64,000 bases of DNA from Colivivens sp963626085 (GTDB lineage: Bacteria; Bacteroidota; Bacteroidia; Bacteroidales; Bacteroidaceae): positions 1-64,000 of the forward strand of contig CAVFVJ010000002.1 in the NCBI GenBank assembly GCA_963626085.1. Direction: 5' to 3'. The notes under the pieces are model-generated. The model was not told the origin of the DNA and searched no databases. It saw only the letters and a list, made by a program, of their open reading frames with translations. A program made the position numbers and the translations under genes. Below are positions 50,631 to 60,281 of this stretch, one piece after another. Positions within the stretch are counted from its first letter, which is position 1, and each line of letters starts with the position of its first letter.

Positions 50631-52640
50631 ATGAATTTTTTGAGCAGGCTACTTACAGCAGTATACGTTATAATCATCGCAGTCTTGGGCATTGCTACCT
50701 TCGTGGAGCAAGCCCAAGGCTCTGCTTTTTCATCCAGCCACATCTACGGCACATGGTGGTTCGTATCACTGTGGGTATTATTGGCTTTAATATCATGCGT
50801 GACAATAGGACGACACAGATTATGGAGAAGAGTACCTGTCTTCATGTTGCATGTATCGTTCATAGTCATCCTTGTGGGTGCAGCCATAACCTTCATCACC
50901 TCCTATGAGGGCATGCTACACCTGAGACAGGGCGAGCCCATGAGTAGCTTCGTGTTGAAAGATTCCAGAACTGAGCATGCATTGCCTGTCAATGACATGA
51001 CTCTTCAACAATTCTCAGTAATATATTACCCCGGAACAAACGCCCCACAGGATTTTGAGAGCCACGTCACTTATCATGACACTGACGGCAAGAATACACT
51101 GAAAGTGATTTCCATGAACAAGATTCTCCAAATCCAAGGATACCGGTTCTACCAAACATCGTTTGATCCAGACATGAAAGGCAGCATACTCACTGTCAAC
51201 TACGACCCATGGGGTACACCCGTCACCTATTGTGGTTATATGCTCCTTGCCTTGTCCGTTGTGGCTGTTCTTCTCAGCAAAGCCGAGACATTCCGCAAGA
51301 TGCTCCAGTCTCCATTACTTGGGAAGGGAGTAATGCTTGCGCTCTTGTTGTTCACGGTCCAATCACCATCGGCACAAGCTCGCAGTATTCCTACCATCAA
51401 TAAAGAGAAAGCAGAGCGATTGGCACGTATGCCTGTCATCTACAACGACCGTGTAGCACCACTGAGCACACTCGCCCATGACTTCACCAACAAGATATAT
51501 GGCAGCAGCTCATACAAAGGATTGTCTGCCGAACAGGTGCTTTACGGATGGATGAAACGCCCTGATGTATGGAAGGACGAACAGATGATTAAGATAAAGG
51601 ACCGGCGGCTGCGTCAACAACTCGGAGTGGAAGGCAAGTACGCTCGTTTCTCCGATCTGTTTGACTCGAACGGACAGTATAAGTTGTACCAGATGGCCCG
51701 ACTAGGACAAGAAGACAAGGCAGTGAGGGAACTGGACGAGAAAGTGGGTATAATACTGATGTTAACCAACGGCTCACTTGTCCAGCCTGCCAACGGAGAA
51801 GAAGTGTCACAAACACGGTTGGAAGCAGAGGTACTCTACAATGACGTTCCACTGCCCAAAGTGCTTGCCATGGGCAATCTAACACTCGGAATCTTGTCCT
51901 TCATACTCCTACTATTCCCTGCATTCCGTTACCGTGACAGACTGATGACAGGATTTAAATGGGTGCTCCGACTGTCATGTATGCTACTGGTTCTCTCCTA
52001 TGGTTTACGCTGGTACATCAGCGGTAGGGTGCCATTGGGCAATGGCTACGAGACAATGCTCTTCATGTCCCTTTGTACCATGATTGTGGCATTGGTGGTT
52101 AGTCGCAGGTTCATGATGTTCCTGCCCTTCGGATTCCTGTTATCCGGTTTCTGTCTGTTGGTTTCCTTCCTCGGTCAGATGAATCCTCAAATCACCCCAC
52201 TGATGCCAGTATTGCAGTCCCCATTACTATCCGTACACGTTAGCGTCATCATGATGGCGTACGCCTTGCTGGCATTCATCATGCTCTGTGGAGTGATGGC
52301 ACTGATACAAAACCGCAGACAGAACAAAAGACAAGTGGACACGCTCACACTACTCTCACGTCTGATGCTCTACCCCGCTGTGTTTCTGTTGACAATAGGC
52401 ATCTTCATCGGTGCCGTATGGGCGAACGTGTCTTGGGGCAGATACTGGAGTTGGGATCCCAAAGAAGTATGGGCCCTCATCACCCTAATGATATATGCGG
52501 TACCATTGCACCGCACAACGTTATGGAGAGACAATAGTGACAGGCGTTATCACCTCTACATGGTGATTGCATTCCTTTCAGTACTGATGACATATTTCGG
52601 GGTAAACTACTTCCTCGGAGGCATGCACTCGTACGCTTAA
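50631..52640 (+). CDS. Cytochrome c biogenesis protein CcsBA (ResB-CcsA fusion)
   Basis: 669 residues from ATG 50631 (TTG six bases earlier is unlikely). N-terminal ResB/CcsB half: four helices and periplasmic loops (about 1-235). Central soluble section (about 250-410). C-terminal CcsA half with about eight helices; the haem-handling WWD-type motif is WGRYWSWDPKEVWALITLMI, near residue 600. This System II protein exports haem and attaches it to CxxCH sites. Its place at the end of an operon encoding two CxxCH proteins implies a dedicated maturation system. The fusion is somewhat short for the family; no separate thioredoxin-like CcsX is present. Confidence 0.92.
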   Translation: MNFLSRLLTAVYVIIIAVLGIATFVEQAQGSAFSSSHIYGTWWFVSLWVLLALISCVTIGRHRLWRRVPVFMLHVSFIVILVGAAITFITSYEGMLHLRQGEPMSSFVLKDSRTEHALPVNDMTLQQFSVIYYPGTNAPQDFESHVTYHDTDGKNTLKVISMNKILQIQGYRFYQTSFDPDMKGSILTVNYDPWGTPVTYCGYMLLALSVVAVLLSKAETFRKMLQSPLLGKGVMLALLLFTVQSPSAQARSIPTINKEKAERLARMPVIYNDRVAPLSTLAHDFTNKIYGSSSYKGLSAEQVLYGWMKRPDVWKDEQMIKIKDRRLRQQLGVEGKYARFSDLFDSNGQYKLYQMARLGQEDKAVRELDEKVGIILMLTNGSLVQPANGEEVSQTRLEAEVLYNDVPLPKVLAMGNLTLGILSFILLLFPAFRYRDRLMTGFKWVLRLSCMLLVLSYGLRWYISGRVPLGNGYETMLFMSLCTMIVALVVSRRFMMFLPFGFLLSGFCLLVSFLGQMNPQITPLMPVLQSPLLSVHVSVIMMAYALLAFIMLCGVMALIQNRRQNKRQVDTLTLLSRLMLYPAVFLLTIGIFIGAVWANVSWGRYWSWDPKEVWALITLMIYAVPLHRTTLWRDNSDRRYHLYMVIAFLSVLMTYFGVNYFLGGMHSYA

Positions 52641-52668
52641 CGAAGAAAGAGTCAAGCTTGCATCAAAT

Positions 52669-52736
52669 AAAAAAAGGATGTCCCCTAAGGACATCCCAGC
52701 AAGAACATGAAGTTCTGTCTGCACCAGACAGAACTT
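52669..52736 (-). terminator. Double hairpin terminator of the ferredoxin gene (may serve both strands)
   Basis: Distal hairpin GGATGTCC (52676-52683)/GGACATCC (52689-52696), followed on the minus strand by TTTTTTT: a normal intrinsic terminator. Proximal hairpin with 12-bp perfect arms AAGTTCTGTCTG (52710-52721)/CAGACAGAACTT (52725-52736), which begins inside the ferredoxin stop codon. The ccs gene ends at 52640 on the other strand and converges here. Confidence 0.85.
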
Positions 52737-52908
52737 ATTCGCCCGGACTGATTGCGCCTGCAGGACAAGCGTCAGCACATGTGCCACAATCGACACATGA
52801 GTTCGGGTCAATAACATATTTGCCGTCGCCCTCAGATATTGCCTCTGAAGGACATTCACCTGCGCAAGTTCCACACATTACGCAATCGTCTGAAATTACA
52901 TAAGCCAT
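52735..52908 (-). CDS. 2[4Fe-4S] ferredoxin
   Basis: 57 residues from ATG 52908: MAYVISDDCVMCGTCAGECP, then SEAI..., and CVDCGTCADACP. Two complete CX2CX2CX3CP motifs, clostridial type, giving two [4Fe-4S] clusters. It would be a general low-potential electron carrier, for pyruvate:ferredoxin oxidoreductase for example. A longer frame (to 53085) has no initiation support. Promoter -7 box TACCTTTG at 52965-52972. Confidence 0.95.
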   Translation of the reverse strand: MAYVISDDCVMCGTCAGECPSEAISEGDGKYVIDPNSCVDCGTCADACPAGAISPGE

Positions 52909-52964
52909 AGTTTGAACTATTTGATTAACATAAATATATCTACCGTGTTTGATAAACACCAGTG

Positions 52965-52972
52965 CAAAGGTA
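52965..52972 (-). promoter_or_regulatory. -7 box of the ferredoxin gene
   Basis: TACCTTTG on the minus strand, 57 nt ahead of the ATG. A clear TTTG at the expected distance was not found. Confidence 0.5.
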
Positions 52973-53046
52973 GAAAATAATCCCCTATTTGCAGTCCTAC
53001 ACAATAGTTTTTTTTGGAAATATTTCGTCTTTAGTCCGAATTGGCG

Positions 53047-53054
53047 TAACTTTG
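53047..53054 (+). promoter_or_regulatory. -7 box of proC
   Basis: TAACTTTG on the plus strand, 55 nt before the proC ATG; TTTC/TTCG stands at the -33 position. It is divergent from the ferredoxin promoter about 80 bp away. Confidence 0.5.
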
Positions 53055-53108
53055 TAGCTTGAATAGAGAGGGTGATTCTCCTCACAACGAAACAAACAAA
53101 CTACGCAT

Positions 53109-53900
53109 ATGAACATAACGATTATTGGAGCCGGCAGTATAGGCGGTGCTTTGGCACGCGGATGGAGTAAAAAGGAGACAGACCTAAAAATCACTGTGTC
53201 TGGAGTACACTGGGACAAACTGAACCAAATCAAAGAGGACTGTCCTGTAGTAGAGACTATGGTGGACGACACTCAAGCAATCAAAGACGCAGATATTATA
53301 GTCATTGCTGTCAAGCCATGGCAGGTGGAGACTGTCATCAATGACATCAAGCCCAACCTCACCTCTACCCAAATTATGGTGTCGCTGGCTGCGGGCGTGA
53401 CACTGGAAGACATCAAGACCCTACTCTACAAACACCAGTGTCAGATTCCGTCGTTGTTCTACGTCATCCCAAACATCGCAGCTGAGTTCTGCGAGAGCAT
53501 GACTTTCATCTGTTCCGCGGATGAAGAATCACAGAAACACCTTGAAACTGTCGACAACCTCTTTAAACTGGTTGGCGACACATTCTGTTGCGAGGAGAAG
53601 ATGGTGGCACCGGGTATGCTCATGGCATCATGCGGTATTGCCTATGTGATGCGTTTCCTGCGTGTGCAGACTGAGGCTGGTGTGGAGATGGGATTCTATC
53701 CGAAGGATGCTTTGAAGATTGCCATACAAACGATGAAAGGAGCGTCCGAACTCTTGCACAAGACAGGAGAGCATCCAGAACAGGCCATCGACCGTGTGAC
53801 CACCCCTGGCGGATATACAATAAAAGGATTGAACGAGATGGATCATGCAGGATTCAATTCTGCGGTCATCCGTGTATTCAAAACTGGCTATGAAAAATAA
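53109..53900 (+). CDS. proC: Pyrroline-5-carboxylate reductase
   Basis: 263 residues. NAD(P)-binding Rossmann motif NITIIGAGSIGGALARGW at the N-terminus; ADIIVIAVKPWQVETVI, SLAAGVTLEDIK and the C-terminal dimer/proline-site sequence ATTPGGYTIKGLNEMDHAGF-like (here RVTTPGGYTIKGLNEMDHAG). It makes proline from pyrroline-5-carboxylate. Followed by pta after 24 nt, though the two pathways are unrelated; co-transcription from the proC promoter is likely. Confidence 0.95.
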   Translation: MNITIIGAGSIGGALARGWSKKETDLKITVSGVHWDKLNQIKEDCPVVETMVDDTQAIKDADIIVIAVKPWQVETVINDIKPNLTSTQIMVSLAAGVTLEDIKTLLYKHQCQIPSLFYVIPNIAAEFCESMTFICSADEESQKHLETVDNLFKLVGDTFCCEEKMVAPGMLMASCGIAYVMRFLRVQTEAGVEMGFYPKDALKIAIQTMKGASELLHKTGEHPEQAIDRVTTPGGYTIKGLNEMDHAGFNSAVIRVFKTGYEK

Positions 53901-53924
53901 CTTTATAACAAACTACAAACTGCA

Positions 53925-54935
53925 ATGAATATTATAGATTCAATTATTGCGCGCGCCAAAGCAAACAAACAGCGCATAGTACTTCCCGAAAGTCTGGAGG
54001 AAAGGACTATCACTGCCGCTGACCACGCTCTTGCCGACAATCTTGCCGACATAATTCTTATAGGAAACCCTGAGGAAATAAAAGCCAAAGCGACAGAGTT
54101 AGGACTGAAGCATATCGACAAAGCTTCCGTCATCGACCCGAAGACATCCGACAAGACGGAGGAATATGCGCAGCTGCTTTTCCAACTCCGCCAGAAGAAG
54201 GGCATGACAATAGAAAAAGCACGTGAACAGGTGCTCGACCCATTGTATTTCGGATGTCTGATTATCAAAAATGGTGATGCAGACGGACAGATTTCAGGAG
54301 CTTTATCTACCACAGGTGACACCCTGCGTCCGGCATTGCAAATCATCAAATGTGCACCTGGCATAAATTGCGTCAGTGGAGCGATGCTCCTTATCACCAA
54401 GGCTCAGCAATATGGTGAAGACGGCATGCTGGTCATTGGTGATGTAGCCGTAACCCCTGTGCCCGATGCCAATCAATTGGCACAAATAGCAGTCTGCACA
54501 GCTCAGACAGCCAAGAGTGTAGCTGGATTTACAGACCCAAGAGTAGCAATGCTCAGTTTCTCCACCAAAGGTAGTGCAAAGCACGAGGTCATCGACAAGG
54601 TGGTGGAAGCTACCCGACTGGCAAAAGAGATGGAACCCGACCTCAAGATTGACGGTGAACTACAGGCGGACGCTGCACTTGTTCCGAGTGTAGCCGAGAA
54701 GAAAGCACCAGGAAGTGACATTGCCGGAAAAGCCAACGTACTGATTGTCCCTTGCCTTGAAGTGGGTAACATTGGTTATAAACTGGTACAGCGTCTTGGT
54801 GGAGCGGATGCCATAGGTCCGATCCTGCAAGGTATTGCGCACCCGGTAAATGACCTTAGCCGCGGATGTAGCGTGGACGATATATACAAGATGATAGCGA
54901 TTACCGCATGTCAGGCAATGGATGCGAAACAATAA
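53925..54935 (+). CDS. pta: Phosphate acetyltransferase
   Basis: 336 residues: the short single-domain form, without the N-terminal DRTGG/regulatory region of E. coli Pta. Motifs RIVLPESLEERTITAADHAL, GALSTTGDTLRPALQIIKCA, MLSFSTKGSAKHEVIDKVVE and VLIVPCLEVGNIGYKLVQRL are those of the PTA_PTB family. Converts acetyl-CoA to acetyl phosphate. ackA starts 32 nt downstream. Confidence 0.97.
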   Translation: MNIIDSIIARAKANKQRIVLPESLEERTITAADHALADNLADIILIGNPEEIKAKATELGLKHIDKASVIDPKTSDKTEEYAQLLFQLRQKKGMTIEKAREQVLDPLYFGCLIIKNGDADGQISGALSTTGDTLRPALQIIKCAPGINCVSGAMLLITKAQQYGEDGMLVIGDVAVTPVPDANQLAQIAVCTAQTAKSVAGFTDPRVAMLSFSTKGSAKHEVIDKVVEATRLAKEMEPDLKIDGELQADAALVPSVAEKKAPGSDIAGKANVLIVPCLEVGNIGYKLVQRLGGADAIGPILQGIAHPVNDLSRGCSVDDIYKMIAITACQAMDAKQ

Positions 54936-54967
54936 GAGTTGACGACAAACAATATATACAAACAGAA

Positions 54968-56170
54968 ATGAAAATACTTGTGTTAAACTGTGGCAGCAGT
55001 TCAATTAAATATGCCCTCTATGACATGACGGACAAATCCGTAATCACATCCGGTGGCATAGAGAAAATAGGTCTGCCCGACTCCTTTATCAAGATCAAAT
55101 ACAACGGCAAGAAGGTACAAATAGATCAGCCTATTGCAGAGCACACTGCAGGTGTGGAGTTCATATTCAAGTGCCTCACCACTGGAGAGACCACGGTACT
55201 GAAGTCATTGGACGAGATTGACGCTGTAGGACACCGAATGGTTCACGGGGGTGAGAAATTCAACAAGAGTGTGATTCTTAACGATGAGGTGATGAAGGTG
55301 TTCGAGAGTTGCAACGACCTTGCCCCACTCCATAATCCAGCCAACATCAAGGGTGTGAACGCCGTAAAGAAGTTCCTGCCCAACGTACCACAGGTCGGAG
55401 TGTTTGACACCGCATTCCATCAGACAATGCCCGACTATGCTTACATGTACGCACTACCGTATGAGCTATACAAGGAATATGGAGTGCGCCGTTACGGTTT
55501 CCACGGCACCAGTCATAGGTATGTGAGCCAGCGCGTGTGTGAGTTCCTTGGAGTGAAACCCGAAGGCACAAAGATCATCACCTGCCATATCGGCAACGGA
55601 GCGTCAATATCAGCAGTAAAGGACGGCAAGAGTGTGGATACATCCATGGGACTCACCCCACTGGAAGGTCTGATTATGGGTACACGTAGCGGTGATATCG
55701 ACGCAGGCGCAGTGACATTCCTAATGGAAAAACTTGGACTGGACACGACTGGCATAAGCAACTTGCTTAACAAACAATCGGGACTTGCTGGAATAAGCGG
55801 TGGTTCAAGCGACTTCCGTGACATTCTCGCTGCCATTGAGGCTGGCAACGACCGTGCCCGTTTGGCTAAAGAGATGTACACATACCGCATAAGGAAATAT
55901 ATCGGTCAGTATGCAGCAGCAATGGGTGGAGTAGACATCATACTCTTCACTGGTGGTGCTGGTGAGAACCAATGGGAAGTACGCGAAGGTGCAACTAACG
56001 GTTTGGAGTTCCTTGGTGTCAAGATCGACAAGGAGAAGAACCACTCAGTACGTGCCACTGAAGACATTATCAGCACGCCCGACAGTAAGGTCACTGTCTG
56101 CGTCATTCCTACCGACGAGGAACTGATGATTGCATCCGACACCCTATCTCTGGTCAAAGGCTGCAACTAA
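54968..56170 (+). CDS. ackA: Acetate kinase
   Basis: 400 residues from ATG 54968; the longer frame to 54908 overlaps pta and is rejected. ASKHA fold with MKILVLNCGSSSIKYALYDM at the N-terminus, GHRMVHGGEKF, FHQTMPDYAYMYALPYELY, CHIGNGASISAV, STDGLTPLEGLIMGTRSGDI-type motif (here MGLTPLEGLIMGTRSGDIDA), and the C-terminal ILFTGGAGENQWEVRE. It makes ATP and acetate from acetyl phosphate. Ends at a long shared hairpin. Confidence 0.97.
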   Translation: MKILVLNCGSSSIKYALYDMTDKSVITSGGIEKIGLPDSFIKIKYNGKKVQIDQPIAEHTAGVEFIFKCLTTGETTVLKSLDEIDAVGHRMVHGGEKFNKSVILNDEVMKVFESCNDLAPLHNPANIKGVNAVKKFLPNVPQVGVFDTAFHQTMPDYAYMYALPYELYKEYGVRRYGFHGTSHRYVSQRVCEFLGVKPEGTKIITCHIGNGASISAVKDGKSVDTSMGLTPLEGLIMGTRSGDIDAGAVTFLMEKLGLDTTGISNLLNKQSGLAGISGGSSDFRDILAAIEAGNDRARLAKEMYTYRIRKYIGQYAAAMGGVDIILFTGGAGENQWEVREGATNGLEFLGVKIDKEKNHSVRATEDIISTPDSKVTVCVIPTDEELMIASDTLSLVKGCN

Positions 56171-56193
56171 ACGACAGTTCCCCTTTAAACAAA

Positions 56194-56253
56194 ACCAAGC
56201 GTGCCATCTTCCGCTTCACTATAAATGTTGAAGTGGTAGATGGCACGCTTGGT
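56194..56253. terminator. Long hairpin between convergent ackA and ABC-F gene
   Basis: 16-bp perfect arms ACCAAGCGTGCCATCT (56194-56209) and its complement (56238-56253), with an inner CTTCAC/GAAGTG stem. Position between two convergent stops (56170 and 56271) supports a bidirectional terminator; no long U run on either side. Confidence 0.75.
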
Positions 56254-56270
56254 CTGGGACAGAATATCTT

Positions 56271-58064
56271 TTACTGAAGTCCAGAGACATGTTCGCCCAA
56301 CCGTTCCCATTCATCAACTGCATCCGACAGTTGTTTCTGAAGTTGAGTGTATCTCTCCACCAATTGCATATCGTTCTTCTCCGCCAGAGTCATCTCCACC
56401 TCTGCCAGTTCCTTCTCCAGCCGTTCGACCTTGTCCTCACACTCCTTCAAGGCTTTTTCAGCCCTAGCCTTAGCCTTGGCCTCTGCCCTCTGCTGCTCAT
56501 ACGACAGAATCCGTTTCTGTTTGGCAGCGTCAGCTGAAGCCGTGTCTGAAGTCTTTTGCTTAGGTGTTGTGTCAGTCTCCTTTACCGTATGTACAGATAT
56601 GTTGCTTTTCTCTATGGGTTCGAACACCTTCTGATCCTTGAACATGTACACACGGTCCACCAGCCCGTCGAGGAACGCACGGTCGTGGCTGACAATGATA
56701 GCAGTGCCGTCAAAGTCACGTATCGCATTCTTCAGCACATCCTTCGACTGCATATCGAGATGGTTGGTAGGCTCATCGAGAATAAGGAGGTTCACTGGCT
56801 GAAGCAACAGTTGAATCATCGCCAAACGACTCCGTTCACCGCCCGACAACACCTTCACATATTTGTCGCTCGCCTCTCCACCGAACATGAAAGCTCCAAG
56901 CAAGTCACGCACTTTGGTGCGCATGTCTCCGGTAGCCACCCTGTCTATCGTGTCAAAAACAGTTATATCGCCATCCAGCAACTGAGCCTGATTTTGTGCA
57001 AAATAACCTATCTGCACATTATGTCCTATCTTCAGAAGTCCATCATAAGGAATCTGTCCCATGATACACTTCACGAGCGTAGACTTACCCTCACCGTTGT
57101 TGCCCATGAAAGCCACCTTCTCACCACGCTTGATAGTTAAGTTCACATGGTCGAACACCACATGTTCTCCGTACGCCTTCCTCACCTCATCACATATCAC
57201 AGGATAATCGCCACTGCGTTGGCATGGTGGGAACTTAAGACGAAGCAAAGCGGTATCCACCTGATCCACCTCAATCGGTACAATCTTCTCCAGTTGTTTG
57301 ATGCGGCTCTGAACCTGGTTCGACTTGGTAGGCTTGTACCTGAACTTCTCTATAAAGTCCTTTATGTCCGCAATCTCCTTCTGTTGGTTCTCGTACGCCC
57401 GTAGTTGCTGTTCCCTCCGTTCGTCACGTAGTTTCACGTACTCGTCGTACTTCACCTTATAGTCATTGATATGTCCGCAGGTAATCTCGATGGTACGAGT
57501 GGTTGTGTTGTTGACGAAAGCCCTGTCGTGACTCACGAGCACCACTGCCTTGGCACTGCTTTGGATGAAACGCTCAAGCCACTGTATGGAACCGATATCA
57601 AGATGGTTGGTAGGCTCGTCGAGCAACAGTAGGTCGGGCTTGCGCAACAGGATCTTCGCCAGTTCAATACGCATACGCCATCCACCGGAAAACTCACTGG
57701 TAGGACGTGCAAAGTCCTCCCTCTTGAACCCAAGACCCGTGAGAGTCTTGTCGATGTCAGCTTTCATAGCCCACTCCTCCACATGAGACTCCCCATCGAA
57801 TGCCTTGGCTGTCTCCTGCTCCAGAGTACATGAGTCACTGAGCACCATGACCTGTGGCAGATACCCTATGGTCAGTTCCTTCGGTCTCGACACCACCCCA
57901 CTGGTAGGCTGCTGCAGTCCAGCAATAATCTTCAACAGTGTAGACTTTCCCGCACCGTTCTTGCCGACCAATGCTATACGGTCATTGGGATTGACAACGA
58001 ACCCAACATTCTCAAACAGGGGACGTGCCCCGAACTCCACACAAAGGTTCTCTATTGAAACCAT
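56271..58064 (-). CDS. ABC-F family ATPase
   Basis: 597 residues, two ABC cassettes. Walker A GKNGAGKST and GNNGEGKST; signature motifs SGGWRMRIELAKILL and LSGGERSRLAMIQLLL; Walker B LLLLDEPTNHLD and LLILDEPTNHLD; a ~75-residue linker between the cassettes (basic helical, KVKYDEYVKLRDERREQQLR ...) and a C-terminal coiled coil (about 525-597, KALKECEDKVERLEKELAEV). ABC-F proteins act on stalled ribosomes; this form matches the Bacteroidetes Uup/YdiF-type group rather than a resistance ARE, but that cannot be settled here. Confidence 0.93.
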   Translation of the reverse strand: MVSIENLCVEFGARPLFENVGFVVNPNDRIALVGKNGAGKSTLLKIIAGLQQPTSGVVSRPKELTIGYLPQVMVLSDSCTLEQETAKAFDGESHVEEWAMKADIDKTLTGLGFKREDFARPTSEFSGGWRMRIELAKILLRKPDLLLLDEPTNHLDIGSIQWLERFIQSSAKAVVLVSHDRAFVNNTTTRTIEITCGHINDYKVKYDEYVKLRDERREQQLRAYENQQKEIADIKDFIEKFRYKPTKSNQVQSRIKQLEKIVPIEVDQVDTALLRLKFPPCQRSGDYPVICDEVRKAYGEHVVFDHVNLTIKRGEKVAFMGNNGEGKSTLVKCIMGQIPYDGLLKIGHNVQIGYFAQNQAQLLDGDITVFDTIDRVATGDMRTKVRDLLGAFMFGGEASDKYVKVLSGGERSRLAMIQLLLQPVNLLILDEPTNHLDMQSKDVLKNAIRDFDGTAIIVSHDRAFLDGLVDRVYMFKDQKVFEPIEKSNISVHTVKETDTTPKQKTSDTASADAAKQKRILSYEQQRAEAKAKARAEKALKECEDKVERLEKELAEVEMTLAEKNDMQLVERYTQLQKQLSDAVDEWERLGEHVSGLQ

Positions 58065-58103
58065 TCCTATGTCAATTCAAGTTGCGAAGAACGTGTGTTC
58101 CAG

Positions 58104-59231
58104 TTACAATACTTTCTTGAAACGTTCGATGAAGTCATCCGCCTCAGCTTTCGACAAACACAAAGGAGGCAGCAGACGTATCACATTCGTTCCGCTACAA
58201 CCTGTGAAGCAATGCTGCTCATGCACCAGACGGTTACGAATCTCCTTATAAGGCACATCCAGTTCTACCCCTATCATCAGACCCTTGCCCCTCACATCAA
58301 CCACATGAGGGAGTTTCTCTTCCTTCAGTCTGTGCATGAGGTATTCACCTATCGTAGCGGCATTTTCCACCAGATGCTCGTCCTCCAGCACATCGAGTAC
58401 TGCCAATGCCGCAGCACATGCCAGATGGTTGCCTCCGAAGGTCGTACCCAACTGACCGTACACTGCCTGAAACTTAGGCGAGATGAGAAGTCCGCTCATA
58501 GGGAAGCCGTTACCGATGCCCTTTGCCACAGTTATGAGGTCTGGTTTGATCCCAAGATGCTGGTGGGCGAAGAACTTACCCGAACGGCCGTAGCCACACT
58601 GAATCTCGTCGCATACCAGAACGGTGTTGTGCGCCTCGCATACAGCACTCAGTCCCTGCATAAATTCCTTGTCCGCCACACGTATGCCGCCTACGCCTTG
58701 GATGCACTCTATGATACAGGCACACACATCATCCTTCTCAATCTCCTTCTTCCATGCTTCAAGATCGTTCAGAGGCAGGAACGACACGTGTCCATTGTCG
58801 TTTATCGGAGCCACAATCTTAGGGTTGTCAGTAGACTCCACTGCCAGTGACGTACGGCCGTGAAACGCCTTACCGGCAGCCAGCACCCTTTTCCGTCCAT
58901 TGTAGAACGAAGCCAGTTTCAGAGCATTCTCATTCGCCTCTGCGCCCGAATTGACAAGGAACAAGCAGTAGTCGTCATAGCCACATGCTTTACCCAACCG
59001 ACTCGCCAACTCACGTTGCAACGGATTAATAACTGAATTGCTGTAGAAGCCGAGCTTGTTCAATTGCTCAGTCATCTTCTCTATATAATGTGGATGACAG
59101 TGTCCGATACTGATTACCGCATGTCCTCCATACAGGTCAAGATACTCTTGACCCTTGTCGTCCCATACCTTACACCCCTTACCTTGTTCTATCGCTATGT
59201 CAAAAAGTGGATAAACATCAAATAGCTGCAT
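58104..59231 (-). CDS. argD: Acetyl/succinylornithine aminotransferase
   Basis: 375 residues, class III PLP aminotransferase. GGHAVISIGHCHPHYIEKM, FLVNSGAEANENALKLA, VCDEIQCGYGRSGKFFAHQH, and the PLP lysine in PDLITVAKGIGNGFPMSGLL. Part of the arg operon: argC lies 36 nt upstream. In Bacteroides the pathway uses N-succinyl rather than N-acetyl intermediates, so the substrate may be N-succinylornithine; sequence alone does not tell. Confidence 0.95.
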   Translation of the reverse strand: MQLFDVYPLFDIAIEQGKGCKVWDDKGQEYLDLYGGHAVISIGHCHPHYIEKMTEQLNKLGFYSNSVINPLQRELASRLGKACGYDDYCLFLVNSGAEANENALKLASFYNGRKRVLAAGKAFHGRTSLAVESTDNPKIVAPINDNGHVSFLPLNDLEAWKKEIEKDDVCACIIECIQGVGGIRVADKEFMQGLSAVCEAHNTVLVCDEIQCGYGRSGKFFAHQHLGIKPDLITVAKGIGNGFPMSGLLISPKFQAVYGQLGTTFGGNHLACAAALAVLDVLEDEHLVENAATIGEYLMHRLKEEKLPHVVDVRGKGLMIGVELDVPYKEIRNRLVHEQHCFTGCSGTNVIRLLPPLCLSKAEADDFIERFKKVL

Positions 59232-59267
59232 AACCTTATGTTATATCAAAATCTTTTACCTTACTAA

Positions 59268-60278
59268 TTAAAACGCACTCGCCTTCAGTCTGAGTCCGTC
59301 TGTCTCGTCCAGCCCGAACATCAGATTCATATTCTGTACAGCCTGTCCCACTGCCCCCTTGAGCAGGTTATCGATAACTGAAGTGACAACCAGTTTCTTG
59401 CCGAACTGGTCTACATGCACAAGTGCTTTATTGGTGTTGACCACCTGCTTCAAGTCGAGCGGCTTGTCAGAATAATGAGTGAACGCTGCGTCCTTATAGA
59501 AGTCCTTGTACGGTTCCACGACATCCACATCCGCAGAGTCGAGTCTTACTACCTCCGTACAGAAGATGCCGCGCGAGAAATCGCCCCTGAACGGCACGAA
59601 GTCCACAGTCACGCCATCCGCATCAAACCCCTCGTCAAGTGTGTCGATGACCTTAGGGGTATCCGCAGGACGGAGCTCGTTGAGCGACTGTGTTATCTCA
59701 TGTAGATGCTGGTGGGTAAACACCTTATACACACTCATGTTACCCGTCCTCCAGGAGAAGTGGGTAGTAGCCCCTGGCTTTTGTCCTGCACCAGTCGAAC
59801 CCGTTATGGCACTCACGTTCACATCGTGAGTCAACAATCCAGCCTTTGCCAATGGAAGCAGTCCCAGTTGAACGGCAGTGGCAAAACAACCAGGATTGGC
59901 AAGATGTGCGCACTTTCGTATCTCCTCACGATGGATTTCTGGCAAGCCATAGACAAAGTCATGACTACCTTTGATTCGGAAATCCTGCGCCATATCTATG
60001 ATCTTCACGTTTTCTGGGACAGCATTCTCCTTCAGGAATGCCTCACTCTTTCCGTGACCGAAGCAGAAGAACAGTACGTCAACATCACCAAACGGTTTGG
60101 CGTCAGTAAACTCCAGCTCAGTCTCTCCTATCAGTCCCTCATGTACATCATAGACCTTGTTGCCTGCGTTCGATTCACTGTTGGCAAACACTATCTCCGC
60201 TGACGGATGGTTGAGCAACAGACGGATGAGTTCACCGCCTGTATATCCAGCAGCTCCAAGGATTCCAACTCTCACCAT
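59268..60278 (-). CDS. argC: N-acetyl(succinyl)-gamma-glutamyl-phosphate reductase
   Basis: 336 residues. NADP-binding VRVGILGAAGYTGGELIRLL, catalytic Cys in HLANPGCFATAVQLGLLPLA, and TGSTGAGQKPGATTHFSWRT. Reduces the acylglutamyl phosphate in the third step of arginine synthesis. The ATG is 3 nt after the argG stop: tight coupling. Confidence 0.96.
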   Translation of the reverse strand: MVRVGILGAAGYTGGELIRLLLNHPSAEIVFANSESNAGNKVYDVHEGLIGETELEFTDAKPFGDVDVLFFCFGHGKSEAFLKENAVPENVKIIDMAQDFRIKGSHDFVYGLPEIHREEIRKCAHLANPGCFATAVQLGLLPLAKAGLLTHDVNVSAITGSTGAGQKPGATTHFSWRTGNMSVYKVFTHQHLHEITQSLNELRPADTPKVIDTLDEGFDADGVTVDFVPFRGDFSRGIFCTEVVRLDSADVDVVEPYKDFYKDAAFTHYSDKPLDLKQVVNTNKALVHVDQFGKKLVVTSVIDNLLKGAVGQAVQNMNLMFGLDETDGLRLKASAF

Positions 60279-60281
60279 CTC

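Noticed and set aside
53925..54400. 165-residue minus-strand frame opposite pta
   Set aside because: Shadow of a complete, well-conserved pta gene.
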